DNA from: an uncultured Pelagibacteraceae bacterium
Lineage (GTDB): Bacteria; Pseudomonadota; Alphaproteobacteria; Pelagibacterales; Pelagibacteraceae
NCBI GenBank assembly: GCA_902540545.1
Contig: CACBMY010000001.1
Span: 105,077-148,572 of the forward strand
DNA length: 43,496 bases
Reading direction: 5' to 3'
Every line of letters begins with the position of its first letter. Position 1 is the stretch's first letter. A model generated the notes under the pieces. That model searched no databases and had not been told where the DNA came from. It saw only the letters and a program-made list of their open reading frames with translations. A program made the translations under genes and the position numbers. Below, one piece after another: positions 16,568 through 26,064 of this stretch.

Positions 16568-17353
16568 ATGGGTTTAATGAAGGGAAAAAAAGGTCTTATC
16601 ATGGGCGTTGCTAATGAGAGGTCAATTGCGTGGGGTATATCGCAAAAACTAGCAGAAGCTGGAGCAGAGTTAGCTTTTACATATTTGGGTGATGCTTTAA
16701 AAAAAAGAGTTGTTCCACTTGCGGAAAAACTAAATTCAAACTTAACATTTAGCTGTGATGTAGAAAAAAAAGAAGAAGTTGTAAAACTTTTTGAAGACGT
16801 AAAAAGTCAATGGGGAGAAATTGATTTTATTGTGCATGCAATTGCATTTTCAGATAAGTCCGAGTTATCAGGAGAATATTTAAATACAACTAGAGAAAAC
16901 TTTTTAAGAAGTATGTTAATATCTTGTTTTTCATTTACTGAAGTTGCTAGAGAGGTATCTAAAATAATGAAGCAAGGTGGCAGTATGATTACTTTGAGTT
17001 ATGAAGCAAATAAAGCCATACCTAATTATAATGTAATGGGAGTATGTAAAGCTGCACTAGAGTCTAGTGTTAAATATCTAGCAAGGGATCTGGGAGCAAA
17101 GAATATTAGAGTTAATGCAATAAGCGCGGGACCAATTAAAACTTTAGCAGCTTCTGCTATTGGGGATGCTAAATTTCTTTATAAGTGGAATGCTGATCAT
17201 TCATTTTTGAAAAGAAATGTAGATAATCTTGACGTGGGAAATTCAGCTTTATATTTACTAAGTGATATGGCGGGAGGCGTTACTGGTGAGATTCACTATG
17301 TAGATGCTGGTTACAATAAAGTTGGAATGCCAGATCCTAAGAACATTACCTAA
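16568..17353 (+). CDS. fabI: Enoyl-ACP reductase (NADH)
   Basis: A short-chain dehydrogenase that completes each elongation cycle by reducing enoyl-ACP. I start it at the ATG at 16568 (MGLMKGKKGLIMGVANERSIAWGI, 261 residues), not the TTG at 16550 inside fabB. The nucleotide loop is the FabI type GVANERSIAWGI. The catalytic pattern Tyr-x6-Lys is in NYNVMGVCKAALESS, preceded by LSYEANKAIP. It ends the fabA-fabB-fabI operon; the next gene is 24 bases away behind a short tandem repeat. Confidence 0.96.
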   Translation: MGLMKGKKGLIMGVANERSIAWGISQKLAEAGAELAFTYLGDALKKRVVPLAEKLNSNLTFSCDVEKKEEVVKLFEDVKSQWGEIDFIVHAIAFSDKSELSGEYLNTTRENFLRSMLISCFSFTEVAREVSKIMKQGGSMITLSYEANKAIPNYNVMGVCKAALESSVKYLARDLGAKNIRVNAISAGPIKTLAASAIGDAKFLYKWNADHSFLKRNVDNLDVGNSALYLLSDMAGGVTGEIHYVDAGYNKVGMPDPKNIT

Positions 17354-17357
17354 AATC

Positions 17358-17377
17358 TAGTTAAATTTAGTTAAATT
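17358..17377 (+). repeat. Perfect tandem 10-mer (TAGTTAAATT twice)
   Basis: Two adjoining copies of TAGTTAAATT fill the gap between fabI and the DUF4149 gene and end directly at its ATG. No Shine-Dalgarno is present there. It is probably a small slippage duplication in AT-rich DNA, although it sits where a ribosome would bind. Confidence 0.5.
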
Positions 17378-17767
17378 ATGATGGAACAAATTAGTATTTA
17401 TCTGACAAGTATTATATTGGGAATTATGCTCTTCTTTTCTTTTGTTGTAGCGCCTGTTACTTTCACTGCATTAAATGAAGAAAATGCTAGGAAATTTATA
17501 AGAAAAATATTTCCTTACTACTACACCGTTAATTTAGCTATTAGTGCTTTAGTTTTAATTTTATTTATAATTCTAAAAATGTTTTCCTTAGATTTTTATT
17601 TAATTTTGAGTGTTGTGGTATTATTTGCTGTATCAAATTTTGTACTAATGCCAATGATAAATAAGTTCAGAGATGAAAAGCAGGATAAAAAGTTTAAACA
17701 GTCACACTTTATTTCTGTAGTGATAAATTTTGTGCAAATGATTTTGTTAGTAATTATCTTAATTTAA
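17378..17767 (+). CDS. DUF4149-type four-helix membrane protein
   Basis: A 129-residue integral membrane protein with about four hydrophobic helices (residues 6-30, 47-68, 72-92 and 108-129). The N-terminal MLFFSFVVAPVTFTALNEENARKFIRKIFPYYY fits DUF4149/TMEM205-like proteins of unknown function. It starts with two consecutive ATGs, either of which could be used. Its stop overlaps the stop of a frameshifted small ORF on the opposite strand. Confidence 0.6.
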   Translation: MMEQISIYLTSIILGIMLFFSFVVAPVTFTALNEENARKFIRKIFPYYYTVNLAISALVLILFIILKMFSLDFYLILSVVVLFAVSNFVLMPMINKFRDEKQDKKFKQSHFISVVINFVQMILLVIILI

Positions 17768-17915
17768 AAAGTATGAGTTATACCTAAACCAACAGCTATA
17801 AAAATACCTAACCAAATTAAACCTTTAATAAAAAAAATGCAAAACTACCAAGTAATAAATATCTTCCGATTTTATTTTTTTGTATTTCTAACTTAAAGTT
17901 TTTTAAAAGCTTCAT
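17764..17915 (-). pseudogene. Frameshifted small membrane-protein ORF (one-base slip at an A8 run)
   Basis: On the minus strand, ATG at 17913-17915 opens MKLLKNFKLEIQKNKIGRYLLLGSFAFF, which runs into a stop at once. If the eight-base homopolymer (A8 at 17830-17837, plus-strand view) had nine bases, the frame would continue as FIKGLIWLGIFIAVGLGITHTF to a TAA at 17764-17766. The joined product would be a 50-residue protein with one hydrophobic helix and a basic N terminus. Either this is a real one-base deletion, a sequencing or assembly error, or a gene expressed by slippage. The family is not recognised. Confidence 0.5.
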
Positions 17916-17942
17916 TTTATTAAAATTTATTAGAATTATTTT

Positions 17943-18305
17943 CTACTTGATTTTTTCCCACTCTTTCAAACCTCCGGTGATATTTTTGACATTTTTAACC
18001 CCCATGTCTTTCATAGTTTTGGTTGCTAATGTTCCTTGTCCACCAACTCCACAAAAAACAACGTATTCTTTATCAGGATTATTTTTAAACATATCATTTT
18101 CTAAAGGACTGCCTTCTGCTAAATAAAATTCTAATAAACCTCTATCTAAGTGAATTGCATTACCGATTGTTCCTTTTGAAAAGCTTTCCTTATCTCTAAC
18201 ATCGATAAATTGAACATTTGGGTCATTTAGCTTTTCTTTTGCATCGCTAGCGCTGATATTTTCAATTTCATTGCTTACACTCATCAAATCATCAAATTTT
18301 TTCAT
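17943..18305 (-). CDS. Single-domain rhodanese-like protein
   Basis: A 120-residue sulfurtransferase-like protein. It contains VQFIDVRDKESFSKGTIGNAIHLDRGLLEF, the usual first half of a rhodanese domain, and the active-site cysteine in VVFCGVGGQGTLATKTMKDMG, followed by VKNITGGLKEWEK. It has no signal peptide. A strong Shine-Dalgarno (AAAGGAG) sits before the ATG. It lies 15 bases after pnp on the same strand and may be transcribed with it. The sulfur acceptor is unknown; the ThiF/MoeB-like protein in this window is a possible but unproven partner. Confidence 0.85.
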   Translation of the reverse strand: MKKFDDLMSVSNEIENISASDAKEKLNDPNVQFIDVRDKESFSKGTIGNAIHLDRGLLEFYLAEGSPLENDMFKNNPDKEYVVFCGVGGQGTLATKTMKDMGVKNVKNITGGLKEWEKIK

Positions 18306-18320
18306 ATTTCTCCTTTAAAT

Positions 18321-20393
18321 TTATATTGCAGCTTGTTTAATTGATAGCTTAACCTTTCCTCTATCAAAGCCAATTACTTTAACTTTAACTTCGTCACCCT
18401 CTTTTACAACATCAGTTACTTTTCCGACTCTTTTATCTGCGAGCTCTGATATATGTACAAGACCGTCCTGTTTTCCAAGGAAATTCACAAATGCACCAAA
18501 CTCCATAATTTTCATAACTTTTCCATTATAAATTTTATTAAGTTCAGCCTTGGCGGTTAAATCTTTTATCATTTGCATTGCTTTATTCCTAGATTCTTCA
18601 TCTGGAGCAGCTACTGTGACTTCACCTTCGTCATTGATATCGACTTTTGCACCTGACACTTCAACTATTTCTCTTATAGTTGCACCACCTTTTCCAATGA
18701 CTGTAGCAATATCTTTCTTATCTACAGTGATTTTTTCCATTTTAGGTGTATGTTTTCCGACATCTTCTCGCGATTTTGATAGAGCTTTGTTCATTTCGCT
18801 TAAGATATGAATTCTTCCATCTTTTGCCTGTTTTAGAGCTTGCTCCATAATTTCAAATGTTATTCCTGTAATTTTAATATCCATTTGAAGAGATGTTATT
18901 CCATCTTTAGTTCCAGCAACTTTGAAGTCCATATCACCTAGGTGATCTTCATCTCCTAGAATATCTGAAAGAACGCTAAATTCTTCTCCTTCTTTAATTA
19001 ATCCCATTGCAATACCAGCAACTGGCTCTTTAATAGGTACACCTGCATCCATCAATGCCAAAGACGATCCACAAACAGTTGCCATTGATGAAGAACCATT
19101 TGACTCGGTTATCTCTGATACAATTCTAAAAGTATATGGAAAACTTTCCTTTGAAGGTAAAGAAGAATTTATTGCTCTCCAAGCTAATTTCCCATGACCA
19201 ATTTCTCTTCTTCCAGTTCCTATTCTTCCAGTCTCTCCAACAGAAAAAGGTGGAAAATTATAATGAAGCATAAATCTTTCTTTTTGTAATCCTTCAAGAC
19301 TTTCTATTTTCTGCTCATCATCTGATGTACCAAGTGTAGTTGTAACTATTGCTTGAGTTTCTCCTCGTGTAAACAAAGCAGAGCCGTGTACTCTTGGAAG
19401 AATTCCAACTTCACACATAATTGGTCTAACATCTGCAAGACCTCTACCATCAATTCTATTTTTATTTTTTAAGATATCTGTTCTTACAATCCTTTTTTCT
19501 AAATTTTTAAGTTCTGAATTTACATCAAGATCTGTATATTTTTCATCTTCTTCATATAACTTTTTTGCTTTATCAGTTATCTCGGAAATTAAATTTGATC
19601 TTTCCTGTTTATCTTTTATTGAAAAAGCTTTTTTAAGCTCTTCTGTAAATTCGCTTTCTAATTTATTTTTTACTTCTGAAAGATCTTTTTTCTCGACTAC
19701 CCAGTCAGGTTTTTTACAATCTTTAGCTAGTTCCTCTATCATCTCAATTATAGGAACAAACCCTTTGTGACCAAACTTAACAGCATTTAACATTTCCTCT
19801 TCGGTTAAACCACTTGCCTCTGACTCAACCATTAAAACTGCATCTTTTGTTCCTGCTACTACAAGGTCAAGTTTTGAATCTTTAAGTTCCGCCTTAGTAG
19901 GATTAAGAACATATTCTCCTTTGATAAAACCAACTCTAGAAGCTCCGACAGGGCCCAGAAATGGCATTCCTGAAATTGCCAAAGCTGCTGATGAAGCAAT
20001 TATTGATAAAATATCTGCTTCGTTTTCTTTGTCATAAGATATCACAGTTGGTAATACCTGGACTTCGTTTTTAAATTCATCTGGAAAAAGTGGTCTGATC
20101 GGTCTATCAATCAATCTTGAAATTAACGTTTCACTATCTGTTGGTCTTGCTTCTCTCTTAAAATATCCACCCGGAATTTTACCTGCTGCGTAATATTTTT
20201 CTTGATAATTTACTGATAAAGGAAAGTAATCTATATCTGGATTAACTTTTTTAGCTCCAACTGCTGTTGCTAAAACAACTGTTTCCCCACATTGAGCGAT
20301 AATTGCGCCATCTGCTTGTCTAGCTATTTTACCTGTTTCTAAACTTATCTTTTTCCCTGCGACTTCTATTTCTTTCTTTACAACTTTAAACAT
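18321..20393 (-). CDS. pnp: Polyribonucleotide nucleotidyltransferase (PNPase)
   Basis: A 3'-5' phosphorolytic exoribonuclease of 690 residues, part of RNA turnover. Domains in order are RNase PH 1 ([22 protein letters not shown]), an alpha-helical linker, RNase PH 2 ([45 protein letters not shown]), KH ([20 protein letters not shown], about residue 560) and S1 ([30 protein letters not shown], about 625). The start ATG directly abuts the rpsO stop (TAAATG), so the two are coupled, the common bacterial rpsO-pnp order. Confidence 0.98.
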   Translation of the reverse strand: MFKVVKKEIEVAGKKISLETGKIARQADGAIIAQCGETVVLATAVGAKKVNPDIDYFPLSVNYQEKYYAAGKIPGGYFKREARPTDSETLISRLIDRPIRPLFPDEFKNEVQVLPTVISYDKENEADILSIIASSAALAISGMPFLGPVGASRVGFIKGEYVLNPTKAELKDSKLDLVVAGTKDAVLMVESEASGLTEEEMLNAVKFGHKGFVPIIEMIEELAKDCKKPDWVVEKKDLSEVKNKLESEFTEELKKAFSIKDKQERSNLISEITDKAKKLYEEDEKYTDLDVNSELKNLEKRIVRTDILKNKNRIDGRGLADVRPIMCEVGILPRVHGSALFTRGETQAIVTTTLGTSDDEQKIESLEGLQKERFMLHYNFPPFSVGETGRIGTGRREIGHGKLAWRAINSSLPSKESFPYTFRIVSEITESNGSSSMATVCGSSLALMDAGVPIKEPVAGIAMGLIKEGEEFSVLSDILGDEDHLGDMDFKVAGTKDGITSLQMDIKITGITFEIMEQALKQAKDGRIHILSEMNKALSKSREDVGKHTPKMEKITVDKKDIATVIGKGGATIREIVEVSGAKVDINDEGEVTVAAPDEESRNKAMQMIKDLTAKAELNKIYNGKVMKIMEFGAFVNFLGKQDGLVHISELADKRVGKVTDVVKEGDEVKVKVIGFDRGKVKLSIKQAAI

Positions 20394-20642
20394 TTACTTC
20401 CTTAAATTTAATTTTGATATTACTTCTTTATAAGACTCCACTTTATTTTTCTTAAGATAGTCTAATAATTTTTTTCTTCTATTTACTGCTCTTAAAAGAC
20501 CAACAGATGAATGTTTATCTTTTTTGAACTGTTTAATATGTTTAGACAAGTTCTCAATTTTATCTGTTAGTTGAGCAACTTGAACTTCTGAAGAACCTGT
20601 ATCCTTATCATGGATTGCCAGTTCTTTTGCTTTATTTGCCAT
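20394..20642 (-). CDS. rpsO: 30S ribosomal protein S15
   Basis: A primary 16S rRNA-binding protein. At 82 residues it is slightly shorter than the usual 88-89; the shortening is at the N terminus before the conserved DTGSSEVQVAQLTDKI. The RNA-binding helices HIKQFKKDKHSSVGLLRAVNRRKKLLDYLKK are intact. It follows rbfA by 10 bases; truB, usually between rbfA and rpsO in this operon, is missing here. Confidence 0.97.
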   Translation of the reverse strand: MANKAKELAIHDKDTGSSEVQVAQLTDKIENLSKHIKQFKKDKHSSVGLLRAVNRRKKLLDYLKKNKVESYKEVISKLNLRK

Positions 20643-20652
20643 TTTCTATTCC

Positions 20653-21018
20653 TTATTTATTTGTTTGTTTTATTAAATTTTCAATTTTTTCTGCGTAATC
20701 AAAAGAATCGTCTTTTACAAAAAATAGTTTTGGTAAAAATTTCATTACTATCTTTTTTGATAAGACTTTTCTTATTAAAAATGAAAATTCTTTTAATTTA
20801 GCAACGACTTCTTCAGCGTCTTTTCCGCCTAAAGGCATTACAAAAATTTTTGCTGTTTTTAAATCTGGAGACATTCTAACTTCGGTCACTGTTATCTCTT
20901 TTGTAGATAAATTTGGCAGTTTTGCTTCATCTCTAATAAACAACATTCCTAACGCTTGTTTAATCATTTCACCAACTCTTAGTTGTCTTTGAGTAACTGG
21001 TTTTCCTAGATTAGTCAT
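20653..21018 (-). CDS. rbfA: Ribosome-binding factor A
   Basis: A 121-residue KH-fold factor for maturation of the 30S subunit. Seen are the N-terminal QRQLRVGEMIKQALGMLF, the strand ITVTEVRMSPDLKTAKIFVMPLGG and the C-terminal RKVLSKKIVMKFLPKLFFVKDDSFDYAEKIENLI, all family blocks. It begins 3 bases after the infB stop, so the genes are cotranscribed. Confidence 0.95.
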   Translation of the reverse strand: MTNLGKPVTQRQLRVGEMIKQALGMLFIRDEAKLPNLSTKEITVTEVRMSPDLKTAKIFVMPLGGKDAEEVVAKLKEFSFLIRKVLSKKIVMKFLPKLFFVKDDSFDYAEKIENLIKQTNK

Positions 21019-21021
21019 TAA

Positions 21022-23241
21022 TTATATTGTTCTCTCTGTAACAGTTGAGTTGTAAACCTCAATTACGTCATTTTTCTGAAAATCGACAAAATCCTTAAGT
21101 GTTATTCCGCACTCTAAACCAGCAGACACCTGTTTAGTTTGATTTTTTTCTCTAAATATTGAGCCAATTTTTCCATTGAAAATTATAGCTCCATCTCTAA
21201 TTACCCTAGCACTAGAGTCTTGAGTAATTTCTCCATCTGTTACTTTGGAACCTGCAACTTTGCCTACTTTTGAAACTTTAAATATTTCCAATATCTCTGC
21301 TGTTCCAATTATTTTTTCGTCTACTTCTGGAGTTAATAGACCGGACATTTTACTTTTTATGAAATCTAAAACTTCATAAATAATATTAAAGCTGGATATA
21401 GAAATTTTTTCTTGTTCAGCTCTTTTTTTTGCTTCTTTGCTAGGTTTTACATTGAAGGCGATTATTACAGCATTAGATGCCTTTGCTAATGTAACATCAG
21501 TTTCTGTAACCATTCCAATATCAGATAAGAGTATTTTTGGCTTAACCTCATCGTGTTTAATTTGATTTACCGCATTTTTTATTGCCTCAGTAGAACCATG
21601 AACATCTGATTTTATTATAATATTTAGTTCTTCAGATGATATATCCTTAAATGCTGAGTCTTGTGTAACAAATGAGAGTGGGTTTTTACTATCCTTTGAT
21701 TCCTGAATTCTTCCTTCACACAGGGATTTTGCCTCTTTTTCACTTTTCAATACAATAAAATCATCTCCCGATTTCGCAGCTCCATTAATACCTAATATTT
21801 CAATTGGTGTTGCGGGTTCTGCTTTTTCAATTTGTTTTCCTTGATCATTTATTATAGCTCTGACTTTGCCCCACTTCAAACCACTAACAAAGTAATCTCC
21901 CTTTTTTAAAGTGCCAGCTGTGATAATTACATTTGCAATTGGACCTCTTCCAATATCGATTTTGGACTCCAACACAATTCCCTTAGCATCTGTTTCAAAA
22001 TCAGTTTTTAAGTCTAATATTTCTGCTTGCAAAATGACACTATCAACTAATTTATCTAAGTTTTGTTTTGTTTTAGTTGATATTTCTACCATCAATGTAT
22101 CACCTGATAAATCTTCTGCTATAAGTTCATATTCTAAAAGTTGATTTTTAATTTTTTGGGGGTCAGCATCAGGTAGATCACACTTATTGATTGCTACAAC
22201 AATTGGTACCTTTGCTGCTTTTGCATGTTTGATTGATTCGATTGTTTGTGGTTTCACTCCATCATCAGCAGCTACCACTAAGATTACTATATCGGTTAAT
22301 TTTGAACCTCTTGCTCTCATTTCGGTGAATGCTGCATGACCAGGAGTATCGATAAAAGTAATTTTATTTTTTTCATGTATAATCTGATATGCACCAATGT
22401 GTTGTGTAATTCCTCCAAACTCACCTGAGACAACATTTGCTTTTCTTAAAACATCTAAAACAGATGTCTTACCATGATCCACATGGCCCATAACTGTAAC
22501 AATAGGAGCTCTGCTCTTAAGATTTTTTGCTTTTATTTCTTTAATTTTGTCTAAAATTTCCTCAGCTTTTTCCTCTTTAACAGGATTGTGACCAAATTCC
22601 TTAACTAAATATTCCGCTGTATCAGAATCAATTGTATGATTAATAGTAACTGTTACTCCCATCCCCATTAAATGTTTGATTATACTACTTGATTGCTCAG
22701 CCATTCTATTTGCCAATTCCCTGATTGTAATTACTTCCGGAATATTTATATCTCTCTTAATTGGCTTAAAATTTTCTTTACTCTCCTCTTTGTTTAATAA
22801 CCTATTCTCTTTTTGCTTTGCTCTTTTTAAAGAAGCTAAACTTCTTGACCTGGTTCCAATATCATCTCCGCTTAATGCTCTAGAAACTGTAAGTTTTAAT
22901 TCTCTTCTTGTGCTACCTGATTTATTTGACTTATTATCCTTTTGAACATTTTCACCTTTTAATCTCCTAGTTGCTCTTTGTTCTGCAAGTTTTCTTTTTT
23001 CAAAATCACTTGTAATTGGAGAAGGTGGTTTTGAAAAATGAGCTTTTTTTGGTGCGAAAGTATTTTGGAATTTATTTTCAACTGATTTGTTTCCTCTTGA
23101 AAAATTTGATTTATTTCCAAATCTAGGAGACCTTTTCTCTATTACAACTGTATTCTTTGAATGAGATTTTGCTTGCTCGATACTATTAATCGTTTTTTTG
23201 GATGCTCCAGAAATTGATAACTTTAATTTTTTCTTTTCCAT
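21022..23241 (-). CDS. infB: Translation initiation factor IF-2
   Basis: A GTPase that delivers initiator tRNA to the ribosome. The N-terminal 160 or so residues are basic and low in complexity, with the alphaproteobacterial SHSKNTVVIEKR motif. An IF2-N domain follows (IPEVITIRELANRMAEQSSSIIKHLMGMG). The G domain has GHVDHGKTS (G1, about residue 250), GGITQHIGAYQ (G2), DTPGHAAF (G3), NKCD (G4) and C-terminal domains ending in ECGITLKDFVDFQKNDVIEVY. At 739 residues it is short for an alphaproteobacterium. It starts 10 bases after nusA; the usual rnpM/ylxR gene between them is missing. Confidence 0.97.
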   Translation of the reverse strand: MEKKKLKLSISGASKKTINSIEQAKSHSKNTVVIEKRSPRFGNKSNFSRGNKSVENKFQNTFAPKKAHFSKPPSPITSDFEKRKLAEQRATRRLKGENVQKDNKSNKSGSTRRELKLTVSRALSGDDIGTRSRSLASLKRAKQKENRLLNKEESKENFKPIKRDINIPEVITIRELANRMAEQSSSIIKHLMGMGVTVTINHTIDSDTAEYLVKEFGHNPVKEEKAEEILDKIKEIKAKNLKSRAPIVTVMGHVDHGKTSVLDVLRKANVVSGEFGGITQHIGAYQIIHEKNKITFIDTPGHAAFTEMRARGSKLTDIVILVVAADDGVKPQTIESIKHAKAAKVPIVVAINKCDLPDADPQKIKNQLLEYELIAEDLSGDTLMVEISTKTKQNLDKLVDSVILQAEILDLKTDFETDAKGIVLESKIDIGRGPIANVIITAGTLKKGDYFVSGLKWGKVRAIINDQGKQIEKAEPATPIEILGINGAAKSGDDFIVLKSEKEAKSLCEGRIQESKDSKNPLSFVTQDSAFKDISSEELNIIIKSDVHGSTEAIKNAVNQIKHDEVKPKILLSDIGMVTETDVTLAKASNAVIIAFNVKPSKEAKKRAEQEKISISSFNIIYEVLDFIKSKMSGLLTPEVDEKIIGTAEILEIFKVSKVGKVAGSKVTDGEITQDSSARVIRDGAIIFNGKIGSIFREKNQTKQVSAGLECGITLKDFVDFQKNDVIEVYNSTVTERTI

Positions 23242-23251
23242 TTTTCATCTC

Positions 23252-24805
23252 TCAATCTTGATATACTACATCTCTTGCAGACATAATTAAATCGTCTGCT
23301 TCTTTTTTTGAAAGCGCAAAATCCTCCAAATAACCTTTAATTCTTACTCTTTCACCTTTGATAATATCGTAACCACCAGTCAACTCATCAGATGCTAAAT
23401 CTGCAAAATCATTTAATGTTAATATTTTTTGTTCACCAAGTGTAAGTAGCATTCCTGGCGTTAAACCTTTGTGATTTATTAGATCATTTTCTAAACCTAA
23501 ATCTTTAATTCTATTTGCTATTTCTTCTTGGTCTTTTTGGTAAAATTCTTTAGCTCTTTCAATTAGCTCTTTTGCAGTATCTTCTTCTATTCCCTCAATT
23601 TTAATTAAGGCATCAGGATTGCTATCTTTAATGTCATCAATTGACGAAAATCCCTCGGCAACAAGTAACTGTCCTAATGTTTCATCCAATTCTAAATTTT
23701 TTACAAAATTGTCTGTTTTCTCCTTGAATTCTATTTGTCTTCTCTCTGAGTCCTCTTGATCAGTCATAATGTTAATTTCATAGTTCATTAATTTAGTGGC
23801 TAATCTTACATTTTGACCTCTCCTTCCGATTGCTTTACTTAAATTTTCCTCTGTTAAAATTACATCGAGTTTTCTTCCTTCTTCATCTACATTAACTCTT
23901 TGTACTTCTGCAGGTGATAGAGCATTTGCTACTATAACTGCAGGGTCTTCTGACCAATTGACTATATCAATTTTTTCACCTTGAAGTTCATTTACTACTG
24001 CTTGAACTCGACTTCCCCTCATACCTACGCATGCACCTACTGGATCTAAGGATGTATCAATTGCTTTTACACATATTTTAGCCCTACTGCCTGGATCCCT
24101 TGATGATGATTTAATCTCAATAAGGCCATCGTAAATTTCTGGAACTTCTTGAATAAAAAGTTTTTCCATAAACTTAGGGTGTGCTCGTGAAAGAAATATT
24201 TGTTGACCTCTCGGCTCTCTTCTTACATCCAAGCAATATGCTTTTACCCTATCTCCTGCCTTTATATTTTCTCTAGGTATCATCTCATTTTTTTGAATTA
24301 TTGCTTCAGTTCTTCCTAGATCAACAATTACATTTCCAAACTCTAATCGTTTAACAATACCACTTAAAATTGTGTCAATTTTATCTTTAAAATCGTTGTA
24401 TTGTCTTTCTCTCTCTGCTTCCCTAACATTAGAACTAATTACCTGTTTTGCAGTTTGTGCTGCAATTCTACCAAAATCAAATGATGGCAATGGTTGAAAT
24501 ACTTCATCACCTATTTGTTTTCCTTGATTACTTTCGTTAAGCTTAATTGCATCATCCAAGGTTATTTCTAAATTAGAGTTTTCTGTCTTTTCTACGATTA
24601 CTAATTTTCTATATATCCCAATGTTTCCATTCTCCCTATCGATCTCAACTTTAATTTCATTTTCGGATCCAAATTTAAACTTAGCTGCTTTTGCAATACC
24701 ATTTTCCATCGATCCAATAATTAACTCTTTATCGATAGATTTTTCTAAAGCTACTGCTTCTGCTATTCTTATCAATTCTAATTTATCGGCTCTTCTATTT
24801 AACAT
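23252..24805 (-). CDS. nusA: Transcription termination/antitermination factor NusA
   Basis: An RNA polymerase-binding elongation factor. The track starts at 24841, but those 12 residues lie over a terminator hairpin; the ATG at 24803-24805 gives MLNRRADKLELIRIAEAVALEKSID, which matches family N termini (517 residues). Domains are the N-terminal polymerase-binding region, S1 (VKRLEFGNVIVDLGRTEAII), two KH domains (DPVGACVGMRGSRVQAV and LSKAIGRRGQNVRLATKLMNY) and C-terminal acidic repeats (VAEGFSSIDDI...). No Shine-Dalgarno is seen before the ATG. It heads the nusA-infB-rbfA-rpsO-pnp run; rimP, normally just upstream, is absent. Confidence 0.96.
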   Translation of the reverse strand: MLNRRADKLELIRIAEAVALEKSIDKELIIGSMENGIAKAAKFKFGSENEIKVEIDRENGNIGIYRKLVIVEKTENSNLEITLDDAIKLNESNQGKQIGDEVFQPLPSFDFGRIAAQTAKQVISSNVREAERERQYNDFKDKIDTILSGIVKRLEFGNVIVDLGRTEAIIQKNEMIPRENIKAGDRVKAYCLDVRREPRGQQIFLSRAHPKFMEKLFIQEVPEIYDGLIEIKSSSRDPGSRAKICVKAIDTSLDPVGACVGMRGSRVQAVVNELQGEKIDIVNWSEDPAVIVANALSPAEVQRVNVDEEGRKLDVILTEENLSKAIGRRGQNVRLATKLMNYEINIMTDQEDSERRQIEFKEKTDNFVKNLELDETLGQLLVAEGFSSIDDIKDSNPDALIKIEGIEEDTAKELIERAKEFYQKDQEEIANRIKDLGLENDLINHKGLTPGMLLTLGEQKILTLNDFADLASDELTGGYDIIKGERVRIKGYLEDFALSKKEADDLIMSARDVVYQD

Positions 24806-24817
24806 TTCAATCGCAAT

Positions 24818-24844
24818 AAAAAAAAATGGGCCGAAGCCCATTTT
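24818..24844 (-). terminator. Rho-independent terminator between metK and nusA
   Basis: On the minus strand, AAAATGGGC-TTCG-GCCCATTTT forms a perfect 9-bp stem with a stable UUCG tetraloop, followed by a T run (nine T in all, 24818-24826). It should end transcripts coming from metK. The T run stops only 12 bases before the nusA ATG, so it may also act as an attenuator for nusA. It is the strongest terminator I see in the window. Confidence 0.88.
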
Positions 24845-24900
24845 GAAATTTTATTAATTTGAGTGGAATATATTTATTTTTTCTTAATATTCAACTTTAT

Positions 24901-26064
24901 TTACTTACTAAATACCTCTGATTTATTGGTCTTTTCCCACGAAAATGAACCTTTATCATCTGGGACTCTACCAAAGTGTCCGTAGGCTGCTGTTTTTTCG
25001 TAGATAGGCTTATTAAGACCAAGCATTTCTCTGATGCCTCTAGGGCTTAAATCAAAATTTTCATGAATAAGCTTCTCAACATGCTTATTTTTTTCATAAT
25101 CATTATCGAACAAATCAACATATATAGATAAAGGTTTTGATACCCCAATTGCATAAGCAAGTTGGATCAAACATTTATCTGCTATTTTTGATGCAACAAT
25201 ATTTTTTGCTAAATATCTTGACGCATAAGCAGCGGATCTATCAACTTTAGTTGGATCTTTACCTGAAAATGCTCCACCTCCATGCGGAGCAGCCCCACCG
25301 TAGGTATCAACAATTATTTTTCTACCAGTTAAACCGCTATCACCATCTGGACCTCCAATTACAAAATTTCCAGTCGGATTTACATAAATTTCATTTTCAT
25401 CTAATGAACTTAACAATTCCTTTGGTATTGATCTTTCAATGTAAGGTTTAACTAAATCTCTTACCTGAGATTGATTTACATCAGGTGAATGTTGTGTTGA
25501 TATAACTACTGATTTCACAGATGAGGGCTTTCCATCTTTATATTCTATTGTTATTTGGCTTTTTGAGTCTGGTTCTATGTTTTTTAATTTTCCAGATTTT
25601 CTATCTTCTGCCATAAGTCTCAATATTTTATGAGAATAATGTATTGGTGCTGGCATAAGAACATCGGTTTCATTACAAGCATAACCAAACATAATACCTT
25701 GGTCACCTGCGCCTTCATCTTTATTCCCAGAAGAGTCTACACCCATGGCAATATCAGCAGATTGAGCATGTAAATGGCTTTCAACTGAAGTTGCCTCTTT
25801 CCAGGTAAATCCTGCTTGATCATAACCGATATCTTTAATGCAATTTCTAACCTTTTGAATTAAATCCTCTTTTTTAATTTCTGGACCTCTTACTTCACCA
25901 GCTAAGACAACTTTGTTAGTTGTTGTCAAGGTTTCACAAGCAACTCTTGATTGAGGTTCAGCTGCTAAATATGTATCCACAACCATATCAGAAATTCTAT
26001 CACAAACCTTATCTGGATGGCCTTCGGACACTGACTCGCTAGTAAATAAGTAATCTTTTTTCAT
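24901..26064 (-). CDS. metK: S-adenosylmethionine synthetase
   Basis: Makes SAM from methionine and ATP. The 387 residues start [22 protein letters not shown], the N-terminal signature, and contain [16 protein letters not shown] (adenosine site) and [25 protein letters not shown] (the P-loop-like GGGAFSGKD). The C terminus has [18 protein letters not shown]. The ATG overlaps the lnt stop by 4 bases. I see no SAM riboswitch ahead of it, as there is no leader. A clear terminator follows. trmB, usually next in alphaproteobacteria, is missing. Confidence 0.98.
   Translation of the reverse strand: MKKDYLFTSESVSEGHPDKVCDRISDMVVDTYLAAEPQSRVACETLTTTNKVVLAGEVRGPEIKKEDLIQKVRNCIKDIGYDQAGFTWKEATSVESHLHAQSADIAMGVDSSGNKDEGAGDQGIMFGYACNETDVLMPAPIHYSHKILRLMAEDRKSGKLKNIEPDSKSQITIEYKDGKPSSVKSVVISTQHSPDVNQSQVRDLVKPYIERSIPKELLSSLDENEIYVNPTGNFVIGGPDGDSGLTGRKIIVDTYGGAAPHGGGAFSGKDPTKVDRSAAYASRYLAKNIVASKIADKCLIQLAYAIGVSKPLSIYVDLFDNDYEKNKHVEKLIHENFDLSPRGIREMLGLNKPIYEKTAAYGHFGRVPDDKGSFSWEKTNKSEVFSK

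Noticed and set aside
24806-24841. N-terminal extension of nusA in the ORF track (MGFGPFFFIAIE)
   Set aside because: It translates the terminator hairpin and has no family similarity; the ATG at 24805 fits NusA.
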